A DNA stretch of 64,000 nt, taken from the NCBI RefSeq assembly GCF_001421435.1, contig NZ_LMKA01000079.1, forward strand, positions 59,670 to 123,669, in the 5' to 3' direction. The notes under the pieces were generated by a model, which did no database searches, had not been told where the DNA came from, and worked only from the letters and a program-made list of their open reading frames with translations. How positions within the stretch are numbered: position 1 is the first letter of the stretch; the number at the start of each line of letters is the position of its first letter. Shown here piece after piece: positions 33,613-41,576 of the stretch. The stretch is from Chryseobacterium sp. Leaf201 (lineage in GTDB: Bacteria > Bacteroidota > Bacteroidia > Flavobacteriales > Weeksellaceae). The position numbers and the translations under genes were made by a program.

Positions 33613-34968
33613 ATGAAAATAGTTGTTTTAGGAGGAGGAGAAAGCGGATGCGGAGCTGCTTATTTGGCTAAGAAACAGGGCCTGGAAGTTTTTCTTTCAG
33701 ACCAGGGGGCAATTAAGGATAACTATAAGCAGTTTCTTACAGACAATGATATTGAGTTTGAAGAAGGAAACCACAACGAAGAGAAAATCTTAAACGCCGA
33801 CTGGATTGTAAAAAGTCCGGGAATTCCGAAGAAGGCGGAGATTATCTATAAAATTCAGGACAGAGGCATCAGGCTTTCCTCTGAAATTGAGTTTGCTTCA
33901 GAGTTTACAGATGCTAAAATCATTGCCATCACCGGAAGCAACGGAAAAACAACTACCACATCACTCATTTACCACATCCTGAAAAATGATGGCCTGAATG
34001 TAGGTTTAGGCGGAAACATCGGGTACAGCTTTGCAAAGCAGGTGGCTGATGAGAACCATGAATATTATGTACTGGAAGTAAGCTCTTTCCAGCTGGATGA
34101 CATCCAGAATTTCAGGCCTTATATATCTTTACTGCTGAATCTGTCTCAGGATCACCTGGACCAGTACAACTACAACTATGAAGAATATGCGCTGGCGAAA
34201 TTCAGGATTGCGGAAAACCAGGAAAATGATAATTTTTTCATCTACAATAAAGATGATGAAATGAGCAAGAACCTGCTGGAAAAACTTGAAATAAAAGCGA
34301 AGATGATTCCTTTTTCAACCAAAGAAAAACTGTCCGAAGGAGGTTTTATGGATGAAGACAGGATTGTGGTACAGCTTCAGGACAGGTTTTCCATGAAGGC
34401 GGAAGAATTATCACTTCTCGGCAGTCATAACGTAGCCAACAGCTTAGCCGCTTCTATCGCCGGTAAAATACTGGAAATCAACAATGAAAGCATCAGGAAT
34501 TCATTGATGACCTTTCAGGCGGTGGAGCATAGATTAGAGTTTGTTACTGAAACCGACGGCGTGAAATACATCAATGACAGTAAGGCAACCAACGTTAATG
34601 CTACCTATTACGCATTGGAAAGCATGAAAACGCCTACCGTGTGGATCGTCGGAGGCCTGGACAAAGGAAACGACTATACCGAAATTGAAGATTTAGTTAA
34701 AAGAAAAGTAAAAGCCATTGTCTGTTTAGGACTTGACAATCAAAAGATTATAGACTTCTTTAAAGATAAGAAGGAATTTATATATGATACCTCAAGCATG
34801 GAAGAGGCAATAAAAATCTCAAAATCTCTGGCTAAAAAAGGAGATACGGTTTTGCTCTCTCCCTGCTGCGCCAGCTTTGATTTATTCAAAAGCTATGAAG
34901 ACAGAGGCCATCAGTTTAAAGAGCAGGTATTAAAAGCCAGTAGCCAACAGCTGAAAGCAAACATATGA
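33613..34968 (+). CDS. murD: UDP-MurNAc-L-Ala-D-Glu ligase MurD
   Basis: This 451 aa enzyme adds D-glutamate to UDP-MurNAc-L-Ala. The N-terminal Rossmann motif VLGGGESGCGAA opens the protein. KSPGIP is followed by the ATP loop TGSNGKTTTTSL, YVLEVSSFQLD, LNLSQDHLDQY, HNVANSLAA, HRLEFV, and NDSKATNVNA with GGLDKGNDY, all MurD marks. A spacer of 72 bp separates it from mraY; the stop codon overlaps the ftsW start (ATGA). Confidence 0.97.
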   Translation: MKIVVLGGGESGCGAAYLAKKQGLEVFLSDQGAIKDNYKQFLTDNDIEFEEGNHNEEKILNADWIVKSPGIPKKAEIIYKIQDRGIRLSSEIEFASEFTDAKIIAITGSNGKTTTTSLIYHILKNDGLNVGLGGNIGYSFAKQVADENHEYYVLEVSSFQLDDIQNFRPYISLLLNLSQDHLDQYNYNYEEYALAKFRIAENQENDNFFIYNKDDEMSKNLLEKLEIKAKMIPFSTKEKLSEGGFMDEDRIVVQLQDRFSMKAEELSLLGSHNVANSLAASIAGKILEINNESIRNSLMTFQAVEHRLEFVTETDGVKYINDSKATNVNATYYALESMKTPTVWIVGGLDKGNDYTEIEDLVKRKVKAIVCLGLDNQKIIDFFKDKKEFIYDTSSMEEAIKISKSLAKKGDTVLLSPCCASFDLFKSYEDRGHQFKEQVLKASSQQLKANI

Positions 34969-36203
34969 ACGAACAAGACACAGAAAACAGATTTGAATTC
35001 CTGAAGGGCGATAAAGTACTTTGGATGGTCATTCTTGTGATCTCCGTTTTCTCCATCTTCCCTGTATATTCTGCAAGTTCAAATCTGGAATATATTGTTA
35101 ATAACGGGACCACTACCGGTCACGTGATCAAGCATATGTTCTTTGTAGTCCTGGGGCTGGCCATTATGAGGGTAGTCGGGATGGTAAAATATGAATACAT
35201 CGGCAAGCTCAGCAGCATCATGCTCGGCCTGATGATTGTCCTCTTAATCATCACCATGTTTACCGGACAGACCATTGACGGAGCCAGTGCCTCGCGGTGG
35301 CTGAAAATCCCAGGAACCCCGATCTCTTTCCAGCCGTCTTCTTTTGCATTCCTGATGCTCATTATCTATCTGTGCCGCTATCTGACAAAGAAAATCACCC
35401 GCGAAAGGCTCCCGATTGAGAACATTATGTACATCTTCGGGCCTATCCTGTTGGTGTTCGTTCTTGTTGCCAAAGATAACGGATCAACCGCATTAATGAT
35501 TCTGATGGTTTCCGTTATTGTTCTGATTGTAGGACAGTTACACTGGAAATACATCGCAGGGTTTATCTCCTCGTCATTTGTTGCAATTGTCCTGTTTTTA
35601 GTTATTGCCTTAAATACCAATTTAATCGGCGGAAACCGTGTGCATACCTGGATGAGCCGTATAGAAACCTTTACCTCAAGCAAAGCAAAATCCGCTGATG
35701 TTGATGATGAAAGCATAAAAGCCAAAAATTATCAGGTGATGCAGGCAAAGGCAGCCATCGTACACGGTGGCATTACCGGGATGGGCCCTGGGAAAAGTGC
35801 TTTAAAACAAATGCTTCCGCAATCGGCCTCCGACTTTATTTTCGCCGTTATTGTGGAGGAATACGGGGTAATCGGTGCTGCATTCCTCGTCAGCCTGTAT
35901 CTCATCATGATGATCCGTATTGTGATGATCGCCAGTAAAATGCCGGCCTTTTTCGGATCACTGCTCGTACTCAGCCTCGGCGTGATGATTTTCATACAGC
36001 TTTCGGTTAATATTGCCGTAGCAGTCAATCTGATCCCGGTTACCGGGCAGCCGTTGCCGCTGATCAGTTACGGAGGAACCTCCATGCTGGTTACCTATCT
36101 GCAGCTGGGGATTATTTTAAATATCAGTTCGAGGATCCAGATTTATGATGAAGAAGGAATGGGCAAAAAACAAAGCGTTGCAGAAATAAACGATATCGCT
36201 TAA
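34965..36203 (+). CDS. ftsW: Septal peptidoglycan polymerase FtsW (SEDS family)
   Basis: This 412 aa polytopic SEDS protein starts by overlapping the murD stop (ATGA). Its ~10 hydrophobic segments include the family residues SRWLKIPGTPISFQPSSFAFL (with the FQPSE-like motif), PDxGT-like KDNGSTALMI, QSASDFIFAVIVEEYGVIGA and the C-terminal PVTGQPLPLISYGGTSMLV. It polymerises septal glycan strands with FtsI. The canonical PDxGT Asp position reads KDNGST here; the Asp is retained in different local context. Confidence 0.95.
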   Translation: MNEQDTENRFEFLKGDKVLWMVILVISVFSIFPVYSASSNLEYIVNNGTTTGHVIKHMFFVVLGLAIMRVVGMVKYEYIGKLSSIMLGLMIVLLIITMFTGQTIDGASASRWLKIPGTPISFQPSSFAFLMLIIYLCRYLTKKITRERLPIENIMYIFGPILLVFVLVAKDNGSTALMILMVSVIVLIVGQLHWKYIAGFISSSFVAIVLFLVIALNTNLIGGNRVHTWMSRIETFTSSKAKSADVDDESIKAKNYQVMQAKAAIVHGGITGMGPGKSALKQMLPQSASDFIFAVIVEEYGVIGAAFLVSLYLIMMIRIVMIASKMPAFFGSLLVLSLGVMIFIQLSVNIAVAVNLIPVTGQPLPLISYGGTSMLVTYLQLGIILNISSRIQIYDEEGMGKKQSVAEINDIA

Positions 36204-36215
36204 AACAAAAACAAA

Positions 36216-36458
36216 ATGGAAATAAGAAAAATTACTTTTACCAATAACAGAAATACAGAAAACCCGGTGGTTATTGACACAAATGAAGATATCATCAATT
36301 TTCTTGAAACTTTTAAACTGGAAGCTGAAGAAGTTATAGAGCTTAACGATGCTATGTATACCGTGAAAGCTGTCTCAGAAAAAAATATTGAGGGTAAAAA
36401 TGAAATTTTGGTTGATGTAGAGTTTATTGATCTGATTGAAAATCAGCCTACAGCTTAA
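36216..36458 (+). CDS. Unknown 80 aa protein between ftsW and murG
   Basis: This small soluble acidic protein (EIRKITFTNN, VVIDTNEDIINFLETFKLEAEEVIELNDAMYTV, EILVDVEFIDLIENQP) has no recognised family. It sits 12 bases after ftsW and 10 bases before murG, so it is a true member of the dcw operon here. It is more AT-rich than its neighbours. Its alternating hydrophobic residues suggest a small beta-alpha-beta fold. This slot is empty in the classic dcw clusters of Proteobacteria and Firmicutes, so it may be lineage-specific. Confidence 0.8.
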   Translation: MEIRKITFTNNRNTENPVVIDTNEDIINFLETFKLEAEEVIELNDAMYTVKAVSEKNIEGKNEILVDVEFIDLIENQPTA

Positions 36459-36468
36459 AATTGATATC

Positions 36469-37563
36469 ATGAACAAAAGACTAAAAGTAGTGTTGAGCGG
36501 CGGCGGCACAGGAGGACATATCTTCCCGGCTATTGCTATTGCAGACGAAATCAGAAGACGATTTCCGGATACTGAGTTTTTGTTCATCGGCGCCAATGGT
36601 AAAATGGAAATGGAAAAAGTTCCCCAGGCCGGTTATGCCATTGAAGGAATTGATATCGCAGGAATTAACAGAGGGAATATCCTCTCAAACCTGGGCCTGC
36701 CTTTTAAGATTTTAAAAAGCTTATCTAAAGCTAAAAGGATCATTAAAAACTTCGATCCGGATTTTGCAGTAGGAACCGGTGGTTTTGCAAGCGGCCCGGC
36801 CTTATATGAAGCAGGCAAACTGGGAATCCCTGTTTTTATTCAGGAGCAGAATGCCCATGCAGGCGTCACCAATAAAATATTAAGCAAAAAAGCAAAAGCC
36901 GTTTTTACAGCCTATCCTGAAGTAGAGGGCTTTCCGGCTGATAAAATAAAGTTTCTGGGCAACCCGATCCGCTCAGCAATTGTTTCAGGAATGCAGGATC
37001 CTGCGCAGGCAAAAGAAAAAATGGGTCTTGATAAAGATAAACTGACGATTCTTTCAGTCGGTGGATCTTTAGGTTCCAGAACATTAAACAATGGCTGGAA
37101 AGAAAACCTTGAAAACCTTAAAGAAAAAGGGTATCAGTTGATCTGGCAAACCGGTAAACTGGATTACAGCGAGCTGTCTTCCGGCCTTGACCTTCCGGAT
37201 GCTGTTCAGCTGAAGGAATTTATCAAAGATATGGAAACTGCCTATTCTGCAGCCGATGTGATTGTTTCAAGAGCGGGAGCCATCGCCATTTCAGAGCTGG
37301 CAGTAGCACAGAAACCGGTGATACTCGTTCCTTTTCCTTTTGCGGCAGAAGACCATCAGACTAAAAATGCCCTGAACCTGGTTGAAAAAAATGCAGCCAG
37401 AATGGTAAAAGACACCGAAATGCAGGAAAAATTCTGGAATACAGTATCAGAAATCTGCGAAAATGAAAATATAAGAAAAGAAATGTCTCAAAATCTCACC
37501 TATTTTGCCAAGCCAGATGCTGCAAAAGAAATTGTAGATGAGATTTTTAAAGTGATACCATAA
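36469..37563 (+). CDS. murG: UDP-GlcNAc:lipid I transferase MurG
   Basis: This 364 aa membrane-associated glycosyltransferase converts lipid I to lipid II. The start at ATG 36469 is chosen over 36436 because the latter lies within the preceding gene and because VVLSGGGTGGHIFPA then follows the N-terminus as in the family. Other motifs are GTGGFASGP, QEQNAHAG, GGSLGSRTLN, SRAGAIAISELAVAQKPVILVPFPFAAEDHQTKNA. The order murG-murC matches other Bacteroidetes clusters. Confidence 0.96.
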   Translation: MNKRLKVVLSGGGTGGHIFPAIAIADEIRRRFPDTEFLFIGANGKMEMEKVPQAGYAIEGIDIAGINRGNILSNLGLPFKILKSLSKAKRIIKNFDPDFAVGTGGFASGPALYEAGKLGIPVFIQEQNAHAGVTNKILSKKAKAVFTAYPEVEGFPADKIKFLGNPIRSAIVSGMQDPAQAKEKMGLDKDKLTILSVGGSLGSRTLNNGWKENLENLKEKGYQLIWQTGKLDYSELSSGLDLPDAVQLKEFIKDMETAYSAADVIVSRAGAIAISELAVAQKPVILVPFPFAAEDHQTKNALNLVEKNAARMVKDTEMQEKFWNTVSEICENENIRKEMSQNLTYFAKPDAAKEIVDEIFKVIP

Positions 37564-37617
37564 GATAATCTGAATTAATTTTTAATCATTTAATCTTTAA
37601 TTTTTTTAAATAAAATA

Positions 37618-38982
37618 ATGAACAGTTTAGAAACATATCAGAATTTTTACTTCGTTGGAATCGGAGGTATCGGAATGAGTGCTTTGGCACGTTATTTCCA
37701 TGCTTCGGGCAAAAAAGTTTCAGGCTATGACAAAACCAATACCAAACTTACCCAGGTTTTAATGAGCGAAGGAATAGATATTGTTTTTGAAGATGTCATT
37801 GATGAAACCATCACGTCCCTTCATCAGGAAAATACACTGGTGATCTACACGCCGGCCATTAAGAAACTGGGCATTCTGGACTATTTCACTGAAAATCAGT
37901 TTACAATACTGAAGCGCGCAAAAGTCTTAGGCCTGATTACAGAAAACACAGACTGCATTGCCGTTGCCGGAACACATGGCAAGACCACAACGTCTACCCT
38001 GGTCTCTCATTTATGCAAAGAGGCAGATCTTTCTTTTTCCTGCTTTTTAGGAGGAATTTCTGAGAATTTTAAGTCGAATTTCCTGTACAACGGCGCAAAA
38101 TATGCTGTAGTAGAAGCGGATGAATACGACCGGAGTTTCCTGAATCTTTCCCCGGACTGGGCGGTGATCACTTCAACTGACGCTGACCATCTGGATATTT
38201 ATGGTGATAAAGATACCATTGAAGAAGGTTTCAGGCAGTTTGCAGCTTTGGTTCCGGATGAAAAGCAGCTTTTTGTAAGAAAAGGAATCGAGATCGGAAG
38301 ACCTCACCTGACGTATGCCGTGAATGAAGAAGCCGACTATTATTCGGATCATCTTCGGATGGAGAATGATAAGATTCTTTTTGATTTTCATACCCCTGAA
38401 GAAACGGTAAAGGATTTTATATGGGAAACCCCGGGGATCCATAATGTAGAAAATGCAACGGTAGCACTGGCTATCCTTCATAATCTGGGAGTGGATTTCG
38501 ATGTGCTGAAGAAAGCGATTGCAGGGTTTAAAGGAATTAAAAGAAGATATACAAAACACAGCTGTACAAACGGTAAAATATATATCGACGATTATGCACA
38601 CCATCCCACAGAGATTAATGCAGTAATAAGCTCAATCAGGACTTTTTATCCTGAAAAGAAATTACTGGTAATTTTCCAGCCGCACCTGTTCAGCAGGACA
38701 AGGGATTTTGCGGACGGATTTGCAGAAAGTTTAAGCCAGGCAGATGAACTGATCCTGCTGGATATTTACCCCGCGCGCGAGCTGCAGGAGAATTATCCGG
38801 GAATCACATCAGAATGGTTATCAGAAAAAATAACACTGGATAAAAAGGAAGTATCAACATTACATGATGCTTTCGGGAAAATAAAGGAAAAAGAGTTTGA
38901 CATCATTCTTACCATAGGCGCAGGAAACATAGATACCCTGTATGACCCTATCTGTGAATGGACCGAAATAATTAAGAATTAA
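37618..38982 (+). CDS. murC: UDP-MurNAc-L-alanine ligase MurC
   Basis: This 454 aa Mur ligase adds L-alanine to UDP-MurNAc. Motifs are FVGIGGIGMSALARYF, the ATP loop GTHGKTTTSTL, FLGGISENFKSN, VEADEYDRSF, TSTDADHLDIY, NVENATVALAI, DDYAHHPTEI and FQPHLFSRTRDF, ending in TIGAGNIDTL. It is upstream of ftsQ in the cluster. Confidence 0.97.
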   Translation: MNSLETYQNFYFVGIGGIGMSALARYFHASGKKVSGYDKTNTKLTQVLMSEGIDIVFEDVIDETITSLHQENTLVIYTPAIKKLGILDYFTENQFTILKRAKVLGLITENTDCIAVAGTHGKTTTSTLVSHLCKEADLSFSCFLGGISENFKSNFLYNGAKYAVVEADEYDRSFLNLSPDWAVITSTDADHLDIYGDKDTIEEGFRQFAALVPDEKQLFVRKGIEIGRPHLTYAVNEEADYYSDHLRMENDKILFDFHTPEETVKDFIWETPGIHNVENATVALAILHNLGVDFDVLKKAIAGFKGIKRRYTKHSCTNGKIYIDDYAHHPTEINAVISSIRTFYPEKKLLVIFQPHLFSRTRDFADGFAESLSQADELILLDIYPARELQENYPGITSEWLSEKITLDKKEVSTLHDAFGKIKEKEFDIILTIGAGNIDTLYDPICEWTEIIKN

Positions 38983-39042
38983 TAATTTTAAAGCAGTTTA
39001 AAAGGTCTGAAATCGGACGTTGAAACCTGTCATCATAAAATA

Positions 39043-40005
39043 ATGAAGAATAAGTACAGAATATTAAAAATTGCCGTCACCGTGATCATTCTCGGGTTTC
39101 TGCTGAGCTTCTCTCTGAAGAAATTCAGCGGCCAGAAGATTACGAACGATAAGATTTCTGTAAAAATGAGTGAGAAAACTCCGGTGTATTTTATTGATGA
39201 AAAAGACATCCGGGAAATTGTGAAGAAGGAAAACCCTTCAGGAAAAGTGGGGGCTTTGGATATTCCGGCACTGGAAAAAAAGATCAATGCGCTTCCGGCC
39301 GTAGACAGTGCCAATGTCTACTTAAACTTAAACGGGAAATTAAACCTTGATATTATACAGAGGGTTCCTGTTTTCAGGTTAAATACAAACGGCAGGGATT
39401 TTTATGTAGACGGAAAAGGAACCGAGTTCCCGATCTCAAAAACATATTCTCACCCATGCATGCTGGTGACGGGAAATGTAAAAAAAGATGAATATGAAAA
39501 AGTAGCCGAACTGGTGGAAAAAATCGATAAAGATGATTTCAGTAAAAAATATTTCATCGGCATTTCAAAAGACAACGGCAATTATAACCTTCTGACCAGT
39601 GAAGGAAATTATAAAGTAGAAATAGGAGATTTAGATCATATTGAATTTAAAGTAAAAGGGTTTAAAACATTCGTGGAAAAATACCTGGTCTTCCAGGATC
39701 CTGAAAAATACAGCATGGTGTCCGTAAAGTATCAGAACCAGATTGTTACCACCCTGAATCCTTATTTTAAAGACAATGACAGCATTTTAAAAGCAGGAAA
39801 TAAAGAACTTGCAAAGAATCCGGTTATCACGCCAAAAAAAACTGAAGACAAACCGAAAACAGTTGAGGTAAAAAAACAGGCTAAAAAACCGGTTGCCGTT
39901 GCAAAAAAAGCAAAAACGGCAGTCCAGCCAAAGAAAGTTAAAAAGACAGAGAAAAAAACAACGGTTGAAAAACCGAAAAGAAAAGCAAAAGTTAAAATTG
40001 AATAA
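39043..40005 (+). CDS. ftsQ: Cell division protein FtsQ with lysine-rich C-terminal tail
   Basis: This 320 aa bitopic protein sits in the ftsQ slot before ftsA. A short cytoplasmic N-terminus precedes TM LKIAVTVIILGFLLSFSL. A POTRA-like region follows (IDEKDIREIVKKENPSGKVGALDIPALEKKINALPAVDSANVYLNLNGKLNLDIIQRVPV), then a beta domain. Unlike E. coli FtsQ it carries a ~60-residue tail very rich in Lys, Ala and Pro (KKTEDKPKTVEVKKQAKKP, then VKKTEKKTTVEKPKRKAKVK). On the expected topology the tail would be periplasmic, where it could bind the acidic cell wall or envelope polymers (inference). Confidence 0.9.
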   Translation: MKNKYRILKIAVTVIILGFLLSFSLKKFSGQKITNDKISVKMSEKTPVYFIDEKDIREIVKKENPSGKVGALDIPALEKKINALPAVDSANVYLNLNGKLNLDIIQRVPVFRLNTNGRDFYVDGKGTEFPISKTYSHPCMLVTGNVKKDEYEKVAELVEKIDKDDFSKKYFIGISKDNGNYNLLTSEGNYKVEIGDLDHIEFKVKGFKTFVEKYLVFQDPEKYSMVSVKYQNQIVTTLNPYFKDNDSILKAGNKELAKNPVITPKKTEDKPKTVEVKKQAKKPVAVAKKAKTAVQPKKVKKTEKKTTVEKPKRKAKVKIE

Positions 40006-40091
40006 TAAAGAGCGTGTAGCATACCATTAAAACAATTAGGATAATGACCTGTTACATCTTAAAAAAATAAAAAATCAAATCGGTATAAACA

Positions 40092-41486
40092 ATGGAAAAT
40101 CAAGAGTATTCAGTAGGTCTGGACATTGGAACGACAAAAATTGTCGCCATTGTCGGAAGGAGGAATGCACACGGGAAAATAGAGGTTCTCGGTGTCGGGA
40201 AGGCAAAGAGTCTTGGTGTTCACAAAGGTATTGTGAATAACATTTCGCAGACCATTAATTCAATCAAAGCGGCTGTGTCTGAAGCACAGACCAGCGCAGG
40301 AGTTCCGATCCGTAAAGTAACGGTAGGAATTGCAGGAAAACACATCCGTTCCCTGCAGCACTCCGATTATATTATGCGTGAACATCCGGATAAATTCATC
40401 ACAGATGATGATATTGAAGCATTAAAAGATCAGGTAAAAAAATTGGTAATGCTTCCCGGCGAAGAGATTATCCATGTTCTCCCACAGGAGTATAAAGTAG
40501 ATTCCGAAGGTGAAATTCAGGAACCGGTAGGTATGCACGGCAAACGTCTGGAAGCGAATTTCCACGTTGTTGTAGGCCAGATGGGCAGCATCAGGAACAT
40601 TGCAAGATGTGTCCGTGAAGCAGGCCTTGAGATGGAAGCCCTTACCCTGGAACCCCTTGCTTCATCAGAAGCTGTCCTTACCAAAGAAGAAAAAGAAGCA
40701 GGTGTAGCCATCGTAGACATCGGTGGCGGAACTACGGATATTGCTATTTTTAAAGACAATATCATCCGTCATACCTGTGTGATCCCTTACGGCGGCGGAA
40801 TTATTACAGAAGACATCAAAGAAGGCTGCTCCATTATTGAGAAACACGCAGAACAGCTGAAAGTTAAATTCGGCTCTGCAGTCCCTGAACTGGAAAAAGA
40901 CAGTACTTACGTAACCATTCCCGGGCTCCACGGAAGGCCGGATAAAGAAATTTCACTGAAAACCTTAGCGCAGATTATCAATGCCAGGGTAGAGGAAATC
41001 CTGGAAATGGTGAATACGGAACTTAAAGCCTACGGCGCATTCGAACAGAAGAAAAAACTGATTGCAGGCATCGTCCTGACAGGCGGCGGTTCCAATCTGA
41101 AACACCTCAGACAACTCGCTAATTATACCACAGGTTTCGACAGCAGAATAGGTTTTGCAAATGAATACATTGCTAACGATAAAAATCAGTATCTTAAGGG
41201 CCCCGAATATGCCACTTCAATCGGACTGTTAATGGAAAGTTTGAAGATCAGAGATAAAAAGCAGAATGCCGAGCTTCAGGAAGTTATTGAAGAACAGGCG
41301 GAGACCTCATCTGAGGCTGAAACTGCAGCTGTCTCAAACGAAACACTGCAGCAGGCTTTAGAACAGGCGGAACCCGTTCTGCAACATGATCTGGTGAGCG
41401 AGCAACGGGAAAAAAGAGCGGCAAAACTGACTTTCGGCCAGTCGCTGATGGAAAAAGTAAAAAAATTCTTTGAAGAAGTAGAGTAA
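40092..41486 (+). CDS. ftsA: Cell division protein FtsA
   Basis: This 464 aa actin-like membrane tether for FtsZ has phosphate-1 motif VGLDIGTTKIVAIVG, the SHS2/1C domain region, phosphate-2 VAIVDIGGGTTDIAIF, and adenosine motif GIVLTGGGSNLKHLR. A Glu/Ala-rich linker (ELQEVIEEQAETSSEAETAA) leads to a C-terminal amphipathic helix (LMEKVKKFFEEVE) as the membrane-targeting sequence. It lies 87 bp after ftsQ and 90 bp before ftsZ. Confidence 0.97.
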   Translation: MENQEYSVGLDIGTTKIVAIVGRRNAHGKIEVLGVGKAKSLGVHKGIVNNISQTINSIKAAVSEAQTSAGVPIRKVTVGIAGKHIRSLQHSDYIMREHPDKFITDDDIEALKDQVKKLVMLPGEEIIHVLPQEYKVDSEGEIQEPVGMHGKRLEANFHVVVGQMGSIRNIARCVREAGLEMEALTLEPLASSEAVLTKEEKEAGVAIVDIGGGTTDIAIFKDNIIRHTCVIPYGGGIITEDIKEGCSIIEKHAEQLKVKFGSAVPELEKDSTYVTIPGLHGRPDKEISLKTLAQIINARVEEILEMVNTELKAYGAFEQKKKLIAGIVLTGGGSNLKHLRQLANYTTGFDSRIGFANEYIANDKNQYLKGPEYATSIGLLMESLKIRDKKQNAELQEVIEEQAETSSEAETAAVSNETLQQALEQAEPVLQHDLVSEQREKRAAKLTFGQSLMEKVKKFFEEVE

Positions 41487-41576
41487 ATTATAAATGATGA
41501 ATGATAAATGAGGTATGATTTTTCGTTATCGGATATCATCAGTCAGTTATCATTATAATTATAAAAAAATATAGTT
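41487..41576. repeat. ATTTATCA-word spacer in dcw cluster, copy 3
   Basis: The ftsA-ftsZ spacer contains AATGATGAATGATAAATGAGG, TTATCGGATATCATCAG and TTATCATTATAATTATAA, related to the words in the spacers at 28288 and 32238. Confidence 0.4.
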
